DNA from: Vicingaceae bacterium
GTDB lineage: Bacteria; Bacteroidota; Bacteroidia; Flavobacteriales_E; Vicingaceae
DNA length: 64,000 nt
Direction: 5' to 3'
Assembly: GCA_018402765.1 (NCBI GenBank)
Contig: JAGYIE010000003.1
Coordinates: 186,001-250,000, forward strand
In this document: piece by piece, positions 1 through 10,106 of the stretch
Numbering within the stretch: the first letter of the stretch is position 1
Layout: the number at the start of each line of letters is the position of its first letter
The notes under the pieces: generated by a model
Databases searched by the model: none
What the model was told of the DNA's origin: nothing
What the model saw: only the letters and a program-made list of their open reading frames with translations
Translations under genes and position numbers: made by a program

Positions 1-368
1 ATCCTGAGAGGTTAACCCAAAATGGATAAACTCGCTACTTTCTCCTAAGCCAAAACCATCGATTTTTTCTTTTATGAAATATTCAACTGCCTTAACATCA
101 TGATTGGTAATTCTTTCTATATCCTTTACACGCATGGCATCCTCATTTTTGAAAGTAAGGTATAAATTACGCAAATCAGGAAATATGGAGGGGTTTACAT
201 TCTTAAGTTGTGGGAGCGGTAATTCACAAAGGGCAATAAAATATTCTACTTCTACTTTAATTCTATATCGAATTAGTGCCGCCTCAGAAAAAAATGGTTC
301 AAGTGATTCAGTATGTCTTCTATACCTTCCATCTATGGGAGATATAGCATTGAGATTGTTAAAATCCA
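1..368 (-). CDS. purB: Adenylosuccinate lyase, N-terminal part (runs off the window)
   Basis: This is the first ~122 codons of a minus-strand gene whose 3' end lies before base 1. The protein opens MDFNNLNAISPIDGRY, the usual adenylosuccinate lyase start, and then reads NHDVKAVEYFIKE and FIHFGLTSQD, which are substrate-binding segments of the fumarase/aspartase superfamily enzyme. PurB acts twice in purine synthesis, releasing fumarate from SAICAR and from adenylosuccinate. ATG is at 368-366. It starts 30 bases after the pepF stop on the same strand, so it is probably the last visible gene of a DUF5606-pepF-purB transcript. The catalytic C-terminal region is not visible. Confidence 0.93.
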
Positions 369-398
369 TTGGTAATAAATATGGTAGTCGTTTGTTAA

Positions 399-2111
399 TT
401 ATTTTAGTTTAGCTAACTCGCTCCAAACGAAGTCGATTAACTCTTTTACATAAGTTGACGAAAAGTCAAATTGGATTCCGGCTGTTTCGTAGATTTCTCC
501 AATAGATTTAGTGTATCCAAGTTCTAAAGCAGCTTTGTAATTTGCAATAGCTTTTGATGGGTCTGATTTGTAGTTTCTCCAAACCGCAATCGCTCCAAGC
601 TGCGCCATTCCATATTCTATATAATAAAATGGAACTTCGTATAAATGAAGCTGTCGTTGCCATGAATTCAATTTCGCATCTTCCCATCCACTCCAATCTG
701 TTAAGGTGCCTGAAAATTTGTCGTTTATTCTTTCCCAAGCTTCGTATCGCTCAGGTAGGTTATGTGTTGGATTTTGATAGATCCAATGCTGAAAATTATC
801 AATTGTAGCTACCCAAGGGAGGGTTTGTAAAACACCTTCAAGTTGCTCTATTTTTGCTCGTTTTAGGTCTTCTTTATCATCAAAAAATACATCCCAATGA
901 TCCATGCTTATTAATTCCATGCTCATAGATGCCAATTCGGCAACTTCAGATGGTGTATTTTGGAAATCGACTAATGGTAAATTATGCATCAAAAAGGAAT
1001 GAACAGCATGGCCTCCTTCGTGCATCATAGTAACCATGTCTCTGAACGTTCCAACTGCATTCATGTAAATAAATGGAATTCCACTTTCATAAAGAGGATA
1101 GTTAAATCCACCTGGCGCTTTACCCTCTTTTGACTCTAAGTCCAAGTAATTTCGGTCTCTCATGGTAGTTAAACACTGCCCGAAATAGGAATCAATTTTG
1201 GTAAAAACTTCAATTGACTTTTGCAATAATTCAGCTCCTGTTTCAAACGGTTTTAATGGTGATTTTCCTGTTAAATCAACACTTTTATCCCAAGGTTTAA
1301 GCGTACCTAAATTTAAGGCTTCTTTTCTTTCTTGATCCAATTTATGCATATAGGGCATCAATGCTTCTTCAATGCTTTCATGAAAATCAAAGCAGTCTTG
1401 AGGAGAATAATCGAATCGACCCATAGCATCAAACATATAATCACGGAAATTTTCATAACCAGCATTTACTGCTACTTGGTGTCTGTCCGTTATAAGCTCA
1501 GAATATAAATTATTTAGCTTGTCTTTATCAGTAAGGCGACGTGTATTTATTTTTTCAAATGTTTCTTTACGAAGAGACCGATCAGTGCTTTCATAGAATT
1601 TAGCAGCCCTTTGAAGTGTCATTTTTTCGCCTTGAATCTCCACCGACATGTCAGCAGCAATAGCCCCAAATTCTTGTGATTTTTGTTCTAGCCGAGTTTG
1701 AATAGGAATATTCTCTTCTCTAAATAATTCTACGCTCTTTCTAATCCCTCGAATCATTATATAGTGAGTTCCCTTTTCTAACTCATCAATAAATGAGGAA
1801 CTCAATAATTTTTTCTCTAGTAAGTTGTTTAATGGAGCAACTTTGGGACTAATCTCCGTTACAAAAAAATTGAAGGATTGCTGTAGTCCTTCATCTTTTG
1901 TATTGATATTCATTTTGATATATCGCCAAGCCATGTCTTCCTCGAGGAAAGCATCTAGCTCACTTTTATTTTTTAACCATTTTTCTAATTCCGTTTTAGA
2001 GCCAATAGATTTATCTAAAAGTTGCTTAAAAAAGGGTTCAATTTGACTCCATGCATTTAGGGAGAAATCTAAAGGTAAAAATGAACGTGATATATGCGTT
2101 AAATTATGCAT
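399..2111 (-). CDS. pepF: M3 family oligoendopeptidase (PepF-like)
   Basis: The 570-residue protein carries the zinc-peptidase motif HEGGH (an HExxH of the M3 type, inside TMMHEGGHAVHSF) at about residues 362-366, followed by the downstream glutamate region SEVAELASMSMELI that supplies the third zinc ligand in M3 enzymes. The length matches bacterial oligoendopeptidase F (~560-600 aa). No signal peptide is seen, so it should act in the cytoplasm on short peptides. It lies 34 bases downstream of the DUF5606 gene and 30 bases upstream of purB, all on the minus strand, which suggests co-transcription. An imperfect -7 box (TAAATTTT) is present upstream of the ATG. The family is certain; the exact substrate range is not. 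Confidence 0.92.
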   Translation of the reverse strand: MHNLTHISRSFLPLDFSLNAWSQIEPFFKQLLDKSIGSKTELEKWLKNKSELDAFLEEDMAWRYIKMNINTKDEGLQQSFNFFVTEISPKVAPLNNLLEKKLLSSSFIDELEKGTHYIMIRGIRKSVELFREENIPIQTRLEQKSQEFGAIAADMSVEIQGEKMTLQRAAKFYESTDRSLRKETFEKINTRRLTDKDKLNNLYSELITDRHQVAVNAGYENFRDYMFDAMGRFDYSPQDCFDFHESIEEALMPYMHKLDQERKEALNLGTLKPWDKSVDLTGKSPLKPFETGAELLQKSIEVFTKIDSYFGQCLTTMRDRNYLDLESKEGKAPGGFNYPLYESGIPFIYMNAVGTFRDMVTMMHEGGHAVHSFLMHNLPLVDFQNTPSEVAELASMSMELISMDHWDVFFDDKEDLKRAKIEQLEGVLQTLPWVATIDNFQHWIYQNPTHNLPERYEAWERINDKFSGTLTDWSGWEDAKLNSWQRQLHLYEVPFYYIEYGMAQLGAIAVWRNYKSDPSKAIANYKAALELGYTKSIGEIYETAGIQFDFSSTYVKELIDFVWSELAKLK

Positions 2112-2145
2112 TCGGTGCTATTAAAATTTATAGAGCAGTATAAAT

Positions 2146-2643
2146 TTACTTCTCTGCATCTTTATTGGTTGGTTTCTTTTTTGAAGTAGGCTTTTTTGCT
2201 GTAGTTTTTTCTGCTTTAGGTTTAGCAGCCTTTTTTTCTTCTTTCACTTCATCTTGTTTTGCAGGGTGAAGCAGATCATTTTTAATTAGAAGATTGTACC
2301 ACTGAACGATTTTCTTTATATCAGAAGCATAAACTCTTTCCTTATCATAATTGGGTAAAGCTTCTTCTACTTTTGCAGACAATTCAGCAGCAGATGATTT
2401 GTGATTTATAGAGGCTTTACCACCTTCAATTTCATAAAGTTTACCAAATACCTCAGAAAGTAAAACATCATCTTCATACGTGTAAATACTTATATCTTCT
2501 AAAGCAGAAATTTGCTGATTTGAATAAACAGGAAAACGCTTATTGTCAATTAATGACTCCGCAATAAGTCCATTTTTTGTTTGAGAGATAACTTTGTGTA
2601 ATCCGGGTTTTCCTGAAATTGAGATGATTCCTTTTATTTCCAT
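2146..2643 (-). CDS. DUF5606 domain protein with Lys-rich tail
   Basis: I place the start at the ATG at 2643, giving 165 aa beginning MEIKGIISISGKPGLHKVIS. This is the characteristic start of the DUF5606 family found across Bacteroidota. A longer reading frame extends 19 codons upstream but runs through the -7 promoter box TATATTTG (2671-2664), so it is unlikely to be translated. The first ~70 residues form the conserved domain (KNGLIAESL, ALEDISIYTY), then comes a helical middle (EALPNYDKERVYASDIKKIV), then a low-complexity tail of Lys, Ala, Pro and Glu. That basic tail resembles those of nucleic-acid-binding proteins, but the function is unknown. It is the first gene ahead of pepF and purB. 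Confidence 0.85.
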   Translation of the reverse strand: MEIKGIISISGKPGLHKVISQTKNGLIAESLIDNKRFPVYSNQQISALEDISIYTYEDDVLLSEVFGKLYEIEGGKASINHKSSAAELSAKVEEALPNYDKERVYASDIKKIVQWYNLLIKNDLLHPAKQDEVKEEKKAAKPKAEKTTAKKPTSKKKPTNKDAEK

Positions 2644-2663
2644 AGCTAAAATTTGATTAACTG

Positions 2664-2671
2664 CAAATATA
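2664..2671 (-). promoter_or_regulatory. -7 promoter box for the DUF5606 gene
   Basis: On the minus strand the bases read TATATTTG, an exact match to the Bacteroidota TAnnTTTG -7 element. It lies 20 bases upstream of the ATG at 2643. I see no TTG at the -33 position. It supports the shorter start for the gene. Confidence 0.5.
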
Positions 2672-2728
2672 CAGAATTGTCTATTTGTTGTGCCGCTCAT
2701 TTTGTAATGAAGTCAAGCAACTTATAAA

Positions 2729-2758
2729 TTTGAATTACGTCTGGGATTAGTATATTTT
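2729..2758 (+). promoter_or_regulatory. Candidate promoter of the giant T9SS gene
   Basis: TTTG at 2729-2732 is followed after 18 bases by TATATTTT at 2751-2758, one base off TAnnTTTG. The ATG at 2801 follows 42 bases later. Spacing is near the Bacteroidota norm; the last base of the -7 box deviates. Confidence 0.35.
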
Positions 2759-2800
2759 CGTATTTTTAACGTTTATTTGGTTAATCAATCTATTGGTTTA

Positions 2801-5800
2801 ATGAAAAATTTCTATAAGTCCTTCATATTCTTTCTTTTCCTACTCATTAGTTATAATGCATCTGCGACACACTACATGGGAGGTGAAATCACTTGGGTCT
2901 GTGATAATCAAGGTAGATACATCTTTACAGCAAAAGTTTATAGAGATTGTAATGGAGCATTTTTAGTTGGTAATATTTCATTACGAGCTCATAATTATCC
3001 AACTCCTGGACTTCGCAATACTACAATTCCACTGACAAGGCAAGTAATTAATGACATTTCAGCTACTTGTGGAGGCTCGCCTTGCTCTCCAACGAATACT
3101 AGAATTACTACTACTACAGCAGGAGCAGTAGAAGAACATATTTTTGTTTCAGCGCCTACAAGTCTAAATGGAGTTCCAGGTGCTGCAGGATGGATTTTTA
3201 CTTTCGAAGGGCCTACTAGAAATAATGCAATTGATAACCTTGTTAATCCTGGAGGTAGAACACTGACATTAAGAGCAAAAATGTTTGCTTTTAATGGTCA
3301 AAACGCATCCACTTGCTATGATAATTCACCAAATTTTGCAGAAGTTCCTTCTTCAGTTCTATGTACTGGAGACGCATTTACTTACAATCACAATGCGCAG
3401 GATGATGAGTTGGATTCACTGGTTTATTCGTGGGCTGAGCCATTAGATGCCTTGAGTGGACTGTATGTTGAAGCTACAAATCCGAGGGTTCCTTTTGTTA
3501 ATGGATACTCATTCACATCACCATTTCCAAGTGCTTTTCAAAACCCTAACAATGTGCCAGCTTTCTTAAATACTGAGAACGGGGAGATAAGTTACACTTC
3601 ATTTACCGATGGAGAGTTTGTCTCTTGTGTTCGAGTAGAGGCCTATCGTTGTGGGCAAAAAATAGCAGAAATATACAGAGATATACAAACAGTACTTCTG
3701 AGCAGCGCAATCTGCAGTCCAAATGATCCTCCTTTAATTCGTGCACCTTTTGAATCAGCTCCTGGTGTTTTTAATGTTTATAGAGATACAGTAAAAGCAG
3801 GAGATTTAGTAACTTTTAACTTGCAAGTTGCTGACTTTCCATCGGCCACAAATCCAAATGCAGATTCTGTTCGTGTGTTTGCAAGTGGATTGCAATTTGG
3901 AGCTAATTTTTCAGACCCTAATGTCGGTTGTTTAAATCCTCCTTGTGCAACATTGAGTACTTCTTTACCCGGAACAGGTTTTTTAGCTTATCAAAGTGTA
4001 TTTAATTGGCAAACATCATGCAACCATATTTCTTACAATGATGGTTGTGTAAGTTTGAATAATACCTATAATTTTGTAATTAGAGCAACTGACAATGCTT
4101 GCCCCGCGCCCGGCCAAACGGTTACCACTATTTCAATTACTGTGTTAGCTGAAGATGTAATTGAGTCACCTGATATCTATTGTTTAGATGTAAATGCAAA
4201 TGGAAATGTTGACCTCTCCTGGAATCAACCAATCGATACTACAAGCTCATTTGATGCATGGATGATCTACAGTTCTTTAAATCCAACAGGTCCTTTTGCC
4301 ATAGTTGATAGTATATTCAATTACAATACCTTAAGTTATACTCATGTTGGAGCAGGGGCGAATATTGCTCCCATATACTATTACATTAGAAGTAGATCGG
4401 GATGTAATGATGCTGTTTTAAATGTGGCAAAGGATACATTATCAACACTTTTTGTGAATGCTACATTAGATGCAGCGAATAGTTGTGCTGATGTAAATTG
4501 GAATTTATTTAATTCTCTCGGTTCATCAGGAAATTATCGAATTTTTAAAGATGGGGTACAGATTTCAACTACCATTGCAACAACGAGTAATATATGTAAC
4601 CCTTTAACGAATTGTGCAGATACCATAACCTATCGAATTGTTAGAGATAACAATTTAAATGCATGTTCTTCTTCATCAAATACATTCGAATTTATTTATA
4701 AAGCGCCGGACCCTGTAGCTGACTTTTCTTTTACAGCGACTTGTTTGGTTGACTCTGTAACTTTTAATGATTTATCTACCTTAACCACAGGGACTATCAC
4801 GAATTGGTCTTGGGATTTTGGAGATGCTACAGGTGTTTCTACTCAACAAAATCCTACTTATACTTATGTAACTCCTGGCACCTATACCGTTGAGCTTACT
4901 GTTAGAACCAATCTTAATTGCGAGGCTACAGTAACCAAAAATATAACGCTTAATCCTGGACCACCTGCTGATGCAGGAGTTAATAAATCAATTTGTGTTG
5001 GTCAAAGTACCACTATTGGTGGTGCTCCAACTACTGCTACAGGAAATACTGTTACTTGGTCACCTGCTGCAGGATTGAGTAGTATAACTGCTTTTAATCC
5101 AATAGCAAGTCCAACATTAACAACCACTTACACCGTTACCGTTACTGATGGTACCGCTTGTTCTAATGTAGATCAGGTTACCGTTACCGTATCACCAATT
5201 CCTTCAGCTAATGCAGGTACTGATAAGACAATTTGTTCGGGAGCAGGCACAACTCTAGGAGGCTCTCCAACAGGTCCTCCAACTTCCACCTTCCAATGGA
5301 GTCCGACAGCGGGTTTGTCCAGTACCACTGTGGCTAATCCAACAGCAAGTCCTACCGTCACTACTACCTATACTGTGACTGTTACAACTGGTCCAAATTG
5401 TACGGCAACTGACCAAGTTACAGTTACCGTAAATTCAACTCCAATTGCAGATGCAGGAGCAGACCAAACAATTTGTGCTGGCTTATCGGCGACCATTGGT
5501 GGGTCACCAACAGGCCCAATAGGAGTTACTTTTGCATGGACTCCATCTGCAACATTATCTAGTGCAACTTTAGGGAATCCTGTAGCTACACCAACTACAA
5601 CTACAACTTACACCGTAACCATTACTGATGCGAATGGATGTACTTCAAGTGACCAAGTTATCGTAAACGTAAATCCAAACCCAATAGTTGATGCAGGAGC
5701 GGATCAAGCCATTTGTCCGGGGGGTAGTGTAGCCATTGGAGGAAGTCCAACAGGTCCAACAGGTTCTACTTACTCTTGGAGCCCTTCTGTTACTTTGACT

Positions 5801-8800
5801 GGTGCGAATACAGCAAATCCGGTTGCAAGTCCAACAGTTAATACCACCTATACAGTTATCGTAACTGATGGAAATGGATGTACTAGTACTGATGATGTAG
5901 ATGTAACTATAAACGCTATACCAACAGCAGACGCAGGTGCAGATCAAGTAATCTGTAATGGAAGTTCAATAATCATCGGAGGAAGTCCAACAGGACCAAC
6001 AGGAGCTACTTATCTTTGGAGTCCATCAACAGGTTTATCGAGCACAACTGCAGCGAATCCAACAGCGAATCCAACAATTACGACTCAATATACAGTAACT
6101 GTAACAAGTGGAGTAGGCTGTACGTCTACAGACATTGTGAATGTGACTGTAAATCAAAATCCAATTGCAGATGCAGGAGCAGATCAAACAATTTGCGATG
6201 GTTTTTCAGCAACCATTGGTGGGTCACCAACTGGCCCAATTGGAGTTACTTTTGCATGGACTCCATCAGCAACATTATCTAGTGCAACTTTAGGGAATCC
6301 TGTAGCTACACCAACTACAACCACAACTTACACCGTAACCATTACTGATGCGAATGGATGTACATCTAGCGATCAAGTAGTAGTAAACGTCAATCCAAGT
6401 CCTATTATAAATGCAGGTGCAGACCAAGTATTGTGTACAGGAGGCTCAATTGTACTCGGTGGAAGCCCAACAGGCCCAACAGGTTCTACTTATTCTTGGA
6501 GTCCTTCTACAACATTGAATAATCCAATTTTAGCAAATCCTACAGCGACACCAACTGCTACAACAACGTATAGTGTTACAGTAACAGATGGAAATGGTTG
6601 CACAAGTATTGATGATGTAACAATAACATTAAATGCATTGCCAACTGCAGATGCGGGTTCAGATGTTTCAATTTGCATAGGAGGATCAATAACAATTGGA
6701 GGAAGCCCAACAGGTCCAACAGGTTCTACTTTTGCATGGAGCCCTTCCGCAGGTCTCAACAGTTTTGTTACTGCAAATCCAATAGCAAGCCCAACAGCAA
6801 CTACTACATACGAAGTTATTATCACCGACTTGAATGGGTGTTCAGATACTGATGAAGTCGTTGTAACTGTCAATCCACTACCAACTGTAGATGCAGGAGC
6901 AGATGTTTTTGCGTGTATTAATGATACAATTCAAATTGGTGGTGCTCCAACAGGTCCTTTAGGATCTACTTTTTTATGGAGTCCTTCTTCAACCATTGTG
7001 GATGCAACCGCAGAAAATCCGCTTGTTTTTCCTCAGGTAAATACAGTTTACACAGTTACGGTTACAGACGTAAATGGATGTACCAATACAGATGATGTTC
7101 TTGTATCAATAAACCCCTTACCAACAATAGATGCAGGAGATTCAGCTTATGTTTGCCCAAGTTTTTCTGTTCAATTAGAAGCTAATGGAGGTGTAACTTA
7201 TGTTTGGGATGTTGATCCAACCTTGAGTAACTTAAATATATCCAATCCTTTAGCAATACCAATAGCTTCAACTACCTATTTTGTAACGGGCACAGATGCT
7301 AATGGTTGTAGAAACAGAGACTCAGTTTTTGTTTTAGTTGCACCTGATATTCCTAGTGAAGCAGGTCCTGATCAATCTATTTGTTTAAACGATAGTGTTA
7401 GGTTAGGGGGTAATCCAACTGCACCATTGAATACAATTTACACTTGGAGTCCAACTGCAGGATTAAGTGATCCTTCGGCTGCAAACCCTATGGCTTCGCC
7501 AACAGTTGCAACTAAGTACTTTTTGGCAACAACAAATGACACGTGTACGGGTATTGATTCGGTAACCATTACAGTAAATCCAATTATTACAGCTGACTTC
7601 TTATTTAGTACAGTTTGTCTAAATGATTCCACAACTTTCACTGATTTATCTTCGATTACCTCAGGAACAATTACCAATTGGGCTTGGGATTTTGGCGATG
7701 GATCTGCAATATCTACAGCTCAAAATCCTAAACATCTATATTTAACAGCAGGGGTATTTGACGTTAAATTAATTGTCACTTCAGATTTTGGATGTTTAGA
7801 TTCAATAAGTAAATCGGTGTTAGTTAATCCAAACCCAACTTCAGAAGCAGGCCCTGATCAGATTATTTGTTTTAGAGATACAGTCCTGATTGGCGGAAGT
7901 CCTACTGGAGATCCTGCTAATAGCTTTAGCTGGTCACCAAATTTAGGTTTGGATGATGCGAGTATTGCAAACCCAAGAGCTTTCCCACAGACAACCACCA
8001 AGTATTTCGTTACTGTGACTGATGCAAATGGTTGTACAGGATTAGATTCTGTTACTGTAACCGTAAATCCTCTTCCACTTTTAGATGCAGGCGCGGATAT
8101 TACTATTTGTAATCAAGAGTCGGCTCAATTACAAGCTACAGGTGCTGTTACATATACATGGACTCCTTCAGCAACATTATCAGATCCAACCATTTCAAAC
8201 CCTGTCGCAAATCCTAGTGATACGACGATATATTTTGTTGTTGGAATTGATGCGAATGGATGTCAGAATATAGATTCAATAACTGTATTCGTTAGTCCAC
8301 GACCTGTAGCGCTATTTATTGCTGATACTGTTTGTGAAGGCAATTCTACATCATTTACTGATTTGTCAACGATAACTTCCGGTAATATTACAGGATGGGC
8401 TTGGGACTTTGGTGATGGCTTAGGAAGTTCAACTCTGCAAAACCCCACTTATACTTATGCTGCTGATGGGGAATATGCCGTTCAATTGATTGCAACTTCT
8501 GGTTTAGCTTGTAGCGATACGTTTAGTTTACAAGTTAAAGTTGATTCATTACCAATTGTAGACGCAGGTGCTGATTTAGCATATTGTATAGGTGATACCC
8601 TCCAGCTTCAGGCAAGTGGAGCTGTAAGCTACACGTGGACACCTGCTGTAGGATTAAGTGATCCAACAATTGTGAACCCTAAAGTATTTGTAATCAATAC
8701 AACCACTTACACAATAACTGGCGTAGGAGCGAATGGTTGTTTTGCAACTGATGACATCACAATTACTGTAAATCCATTGCCTGTGATTGACGCGGGTAAC

Positions 8801-9997
8801 GACTTAGAAATTTGTTTTGGAGATACAATTATATTAGGGGGTGTCCCATCGGGACCTGCTGGTGCAGAATATAAATGGACTCCTTCTACAGGATTAAATT
8901 TCGACACTGTGCCTAATCCAGTAGCATATCCTCAAGTAACAACTAAGTATTTCCTAGAGGTTATTGATGATAATTCATGCGTATCTGTAGATTCAATTGA
9001 ATTAATTGTGAATCCTTTACCGGTAGTTGATGCAGGCAGAGATACTGCTATTTGTAAAAATGCCTCACTACAATTAAACGCAACAGGTGCTAATACTTAT
9101 TTATGGACACCAAGTACTGGATTATCTGATCCATTTATTGCGAACCCAATTGCTTCTTTAGACACAACTACACAATATATTGTTATTGGAACTGATGTTA
9201 ATGGATGTATTGACCAGGATACAATCCTTATTAATGTATTAGATGTAGACTTTCTCTCTGATATAGAAATTTGTGAGGGGGAGTCTGTAAGGTTAAACCC
9301 TATTTTAACAGGAGATACAGCAGGAATTACGTTTTTGTGGACACCAAACCGTGAAATTAGTTCACCTACAATTAGAAGCCCTATCCTGAGTCCGTTGGCA
9401 ACTACCAAATATTTCTTAGAAGTAACAAATGCTGTAGGATGTGTTGCTACTGATAGTATCACCATTACAGTTAAAATTGCACCCATAGCAGAGTTCGATG
9501 TTACGTTTACTCCTGAGTGTTCAGGTCTTTCTTCTAAAGTAAATAACTATACCATAAATGGTATAGTTCACCTATGGAACGTAAATGGTAGCTCAGACAC
9601 TATAATTTCTTTCGAACCCGATTTAGGTTTAAGATTCAATTCTAATAATAGAATTACATTAATAGCAGTAAATAATACATGTGCTGATACAATAATTAAG
9701 GATATAGAAATAGGTGAAATTGAAGACTATTTAAATCTTGTTCAAACAAATGTATTCTCACCTAATGGTGATGGTATAAATGATTTGTTTAAAATTGAGT
9801 TTAACGGAGATTTAGTGAACTGTGCTGAGATTATCATTTTCAATAGATGGGGTGATGTAGTATATACATCAAATGTAGAGAGAAGTGGATGGGATGGTAG
9901 AACACAAAGTGGTGATAAAGCCGCACCTGGCACGTACTTTTATGTTATTAAATTGCAAGATGCTGAAATTAAAGGTAGCGTAATGCTTACTCGATAA
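2801..9997 (+). CDS. Giant T9SS type-B repeat surface protein (PKD/Ig-like)
   Basis: The start chosen is ATG 2801 (MKNFYKSFIFF...ASA|THYMGG), eight codons inside the longest frame, because it puts a clean signal peptide first; the product is ~2398 aa. Order of parts: signal peptide; a ~330-residue N-terminal module (HYMGGEITW, DSLVY, YRCGQKIAEIYRD); a short fibronectin-like region; three classical PKD domains (WSWDFGDA, WAWDFGDG twice); about 17 related 76-80 residue units with consensus DAGADQxICxG...IGGSPTGPxG...WSPS...TTTYTVTVTDxNGC; and a C-terminal type-B sorting domain (VFSPNGDGINDLF...FNRWGDVVY...PGTYFYVIKL...GSVMLTR). It should be exported by Sec, then by T9SS, and attached to the cell surface. 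Each unit has two Cys (in xIC and NGC) that could form a disulfide. The role is probably adhesion or gliding-related, but no ligand can be inferred. A strong terminator follows. Confidence 0.9.
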   Translation: MKNFYKSFIFFLFLLISYNASATHYMGGEITWVCDNQGRYIFTAKVYRDCNGAFLVGNISLRAHNYPTPGLRNTTIPLTRQVINDISATCGGSPCSPTNTRITTTTAGAVEEHIFVSAPTSLNGVPGAAGWIFTFEGPTRNNAIDNLVNPGGRTLTLRAKMFAFNGQNASTCYDNSPNFAEVPSSVLCTGDAFTYNHNAQDDELDSLVYSWAEPLDALSGLYVEATNPRVPFVNGYSFTSPFPSAFQNPNNVPAFLNTENGEISYTSFTDGEFVSCVRVEAYRCGQKIAEIYRDIQTVLLSSAICSPNDPPLIRAPFESAPGVFNVYRDTVKAGDLVTFNLQVADFPSATNPNADSVRVFASGLQFGANFSDPNVGCLNPPCATLSTSLPGTGFLAYQSVFNWQTSCNHISYNDGCVSLNNTYNFVIRATDNACPAPGQTVTTISITVLAEDVIESPDIYCLDVNANGNVDLSWNQPIDTTSSFDAWMIYSSLNPTGPFAIVDSIFNYNTLSYTHVGAGANIAPIYYYIRSRSGCNDAVLNVAKDTLSTLFVNATLDAANSCADVNWNLFNSLGSSGNYRIFKDGVQISTTIATTSNICNPLTNCADTITYRIVRDNNLNACSSSSNTFEFIYKAPDPVADFSFTATCLVDSVTFNDLSTLTTGTITNWSWDFGDATGVSTQQNPTYTYVTPGTYTVELTVRTNLNCEATVTKNITLNPGPPADAGVNKSICVGQSTTIGGAPTTATGNTVTWSPAAGLSSITAFNPIASPTLTTTYTVTVTDGTACSNVDQVTVTVSPIPSANAGTDKTICSGAGTTLGGSPTGPPTSTFQWSPTAGLSSTTVANPTASPTVTTTYTVTVTTGPNCTATDQVTVTVNSTPIADAGADQTICAGLSATIGGSPTGPIGVTFAWTPSATLSSATLGNPVATPTTTTTYTVTITDANGCTSSDQVIVNVNPNPIVDAGADQAICPGGSVAIGGSPTGPTGSTYSWSPSVTLTGANTANPVASPTVNTTYTVIVTDGNGCTSTDDVDVTINAIPTADAGADQVICNGSSIIIGGSPTGPTGATYLWSPSTGLSSTTAANPTANPTITTQYTVTVTSGVGCTSTDIVNVTVNQNPIADAGADQTICDGFSATIGGSPTGPIGVTFAWTPSATLSSATLGNPVATPTTTTTYTVTITDANGCTSSDQVVVNVNPSPIINAGADQVLCTGGSIVLGGSPTGPTGSTYSWSPSTTLNNPILANPTATPTATTTYSVTVTDGNGCTSIDDVTITLNALPTADAGSDVSICIGGSITIGGSPTGPTGSTFAWSPSAGLNSFVTANPIASPTATTTYEVIITDLNGCSDTDEVVVTVNPLPTVDAGADVFACINDTIQIGGAPTGPLGSTFLWSPSSTIVDATAENPLVFPQVNTVYTVTVTDVNGCTNTDDVLVSINPLPTIDAGDSAYVCPSFSVQLEANGGVTYVWDVDPTLSNLNISNPLAIPIASTTYFVTGTDANGCRNRDSVFVLVAPDIPSEAGPDQSICLNDSVRLGGNPTAPLNTIYTWSPTAGLSDPSAANPMASPTVATKYFLATTNDTCTGIDSVTITVNPIITADFLFSTVCLNDSTTFTDLSSITSGTITNWAWDFGDGSAISTAQNPKHLYLTAGVFDVKLIVTSDFGCLDSISKSVLVNPNPTSEAGPDQIICFRDTVLIGGSPTGDPANSFSWSPNLGLDDASIANPRAFPQTTTKYFVTVTDANGCTGLDSVTVTVNPLPLLDAGADITICNQESAQLQATGAVTYTWTPSATLSDPTISNPVANPSDTTIYFVVGIDANGCQNIDSITVFVSPRPVALFIADTVCEGNSTSFTDLSTITSGNITGWAWDFGDGLGSSTLQNPTYTYAADGEYAVQLIATSGLACSDTFSLQVKVDSLPIVDAGADLAYCIGDTLQLQASGAVSYTWTPAVGLSDPTIVNPKVFVINTTTYTITGVGANGCFATDDITITVNPLPVIDAGNDLEICFGDTIILGGVPSGPAGAEYKWTPSTGLNFDTVPNPVAYPQVTTKYFLEVIDDNSCVSVDSIELIVNPLPVVDAGRDTAICKNASLQLNATGANTYLWTPSTGLSDPFIANPIASLDTTTQYIVIGTDVNGCIDQDTILINVLDVDFLSDIEICEGESVRLNPILTGDTAGITFLWTPNREISSPTIRSPILSPLATTKYFLEVTNAVGCVATDSITITVKIAPIAEFDVTFTPECSGLSSKVNNYTINGIVHLWNVNGSSDTIISFEPDLGLRFNSNNRITLIAVNNTCADTIIKDIEIGEIEDYLNLVQTNVFSPNGDGINDLFKIEFNGDLVNCAEIIIFNRWGDVVYTSNVERSGWDGRTQSGDKAAPGTYFYVIKLQDAEIKGSVMLTR
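4961..7120 (+). repeat. Nine in-frame tandem repeats of exactly 240 bp
   Basis: Nine consecutive units begin at 4961, 5201, 5441, 5681, 5921, 6161, 6401, 6641 and 6881, each 240 bases (80 codons), with no insertion or deletion between them. Each opens with a Pro-x-x-x-Ala-Gly box. From 7121 on, the units become irregular (76-80 codons) and are interrupted by PKD domains. Units three and six are much closer to each other than to the rest. Confidence 0.92.
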
Positions 9998-10015
9998 CAA
10001 TTAAGTTAATGATAG

Positions 10016-10049
10016 AGCCCTTCTTTATTTTTAAGAAGGGCTTTTTTTT
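10016..10049 (+). terminator. Rho-independent terminator after the giant gene
   Basis: A 10-bp perfect stem (AGCCCTTCTT at 10016-10025 with AAGAAGGGCT at 10033-10042) and a 7-base loop lead into a run of T up to 10049, 19 bases after the stop codon. Confidence 0.9.
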
Positions 10050-10081
10050 GACCTTACCTCGCTTAATTCTATCTGATAAAC

Positions 10082-10089
10082 TAACTTTG
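10082..10089 (+). promoter_or_regulatory. -7 promoter box of the FAD-linked oxidase gene
   Basis: TAACTTTG matches TAnnTTTG exactly, 17 bases before the ATG at 10107. The -33 element is not convincing. Confidence 0.5.
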
Positions 10090-10106
10090 GTAAAATAGTT
10101 TATATT

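Noticed and set aside
4961-7120. Regular 240-bp repeats as a possible CRISPR or satellite array
   Set aside because: They are in frame, coding, longer than CRISPR repeats and without spacers.
5173-9933. Several open frames on the opposite strand or other frames inside the giant repeat gene
   Set aside because: They exist only because of the biased repeat codons; their sequences repeat with the same period and lack any family pattern or promoter.
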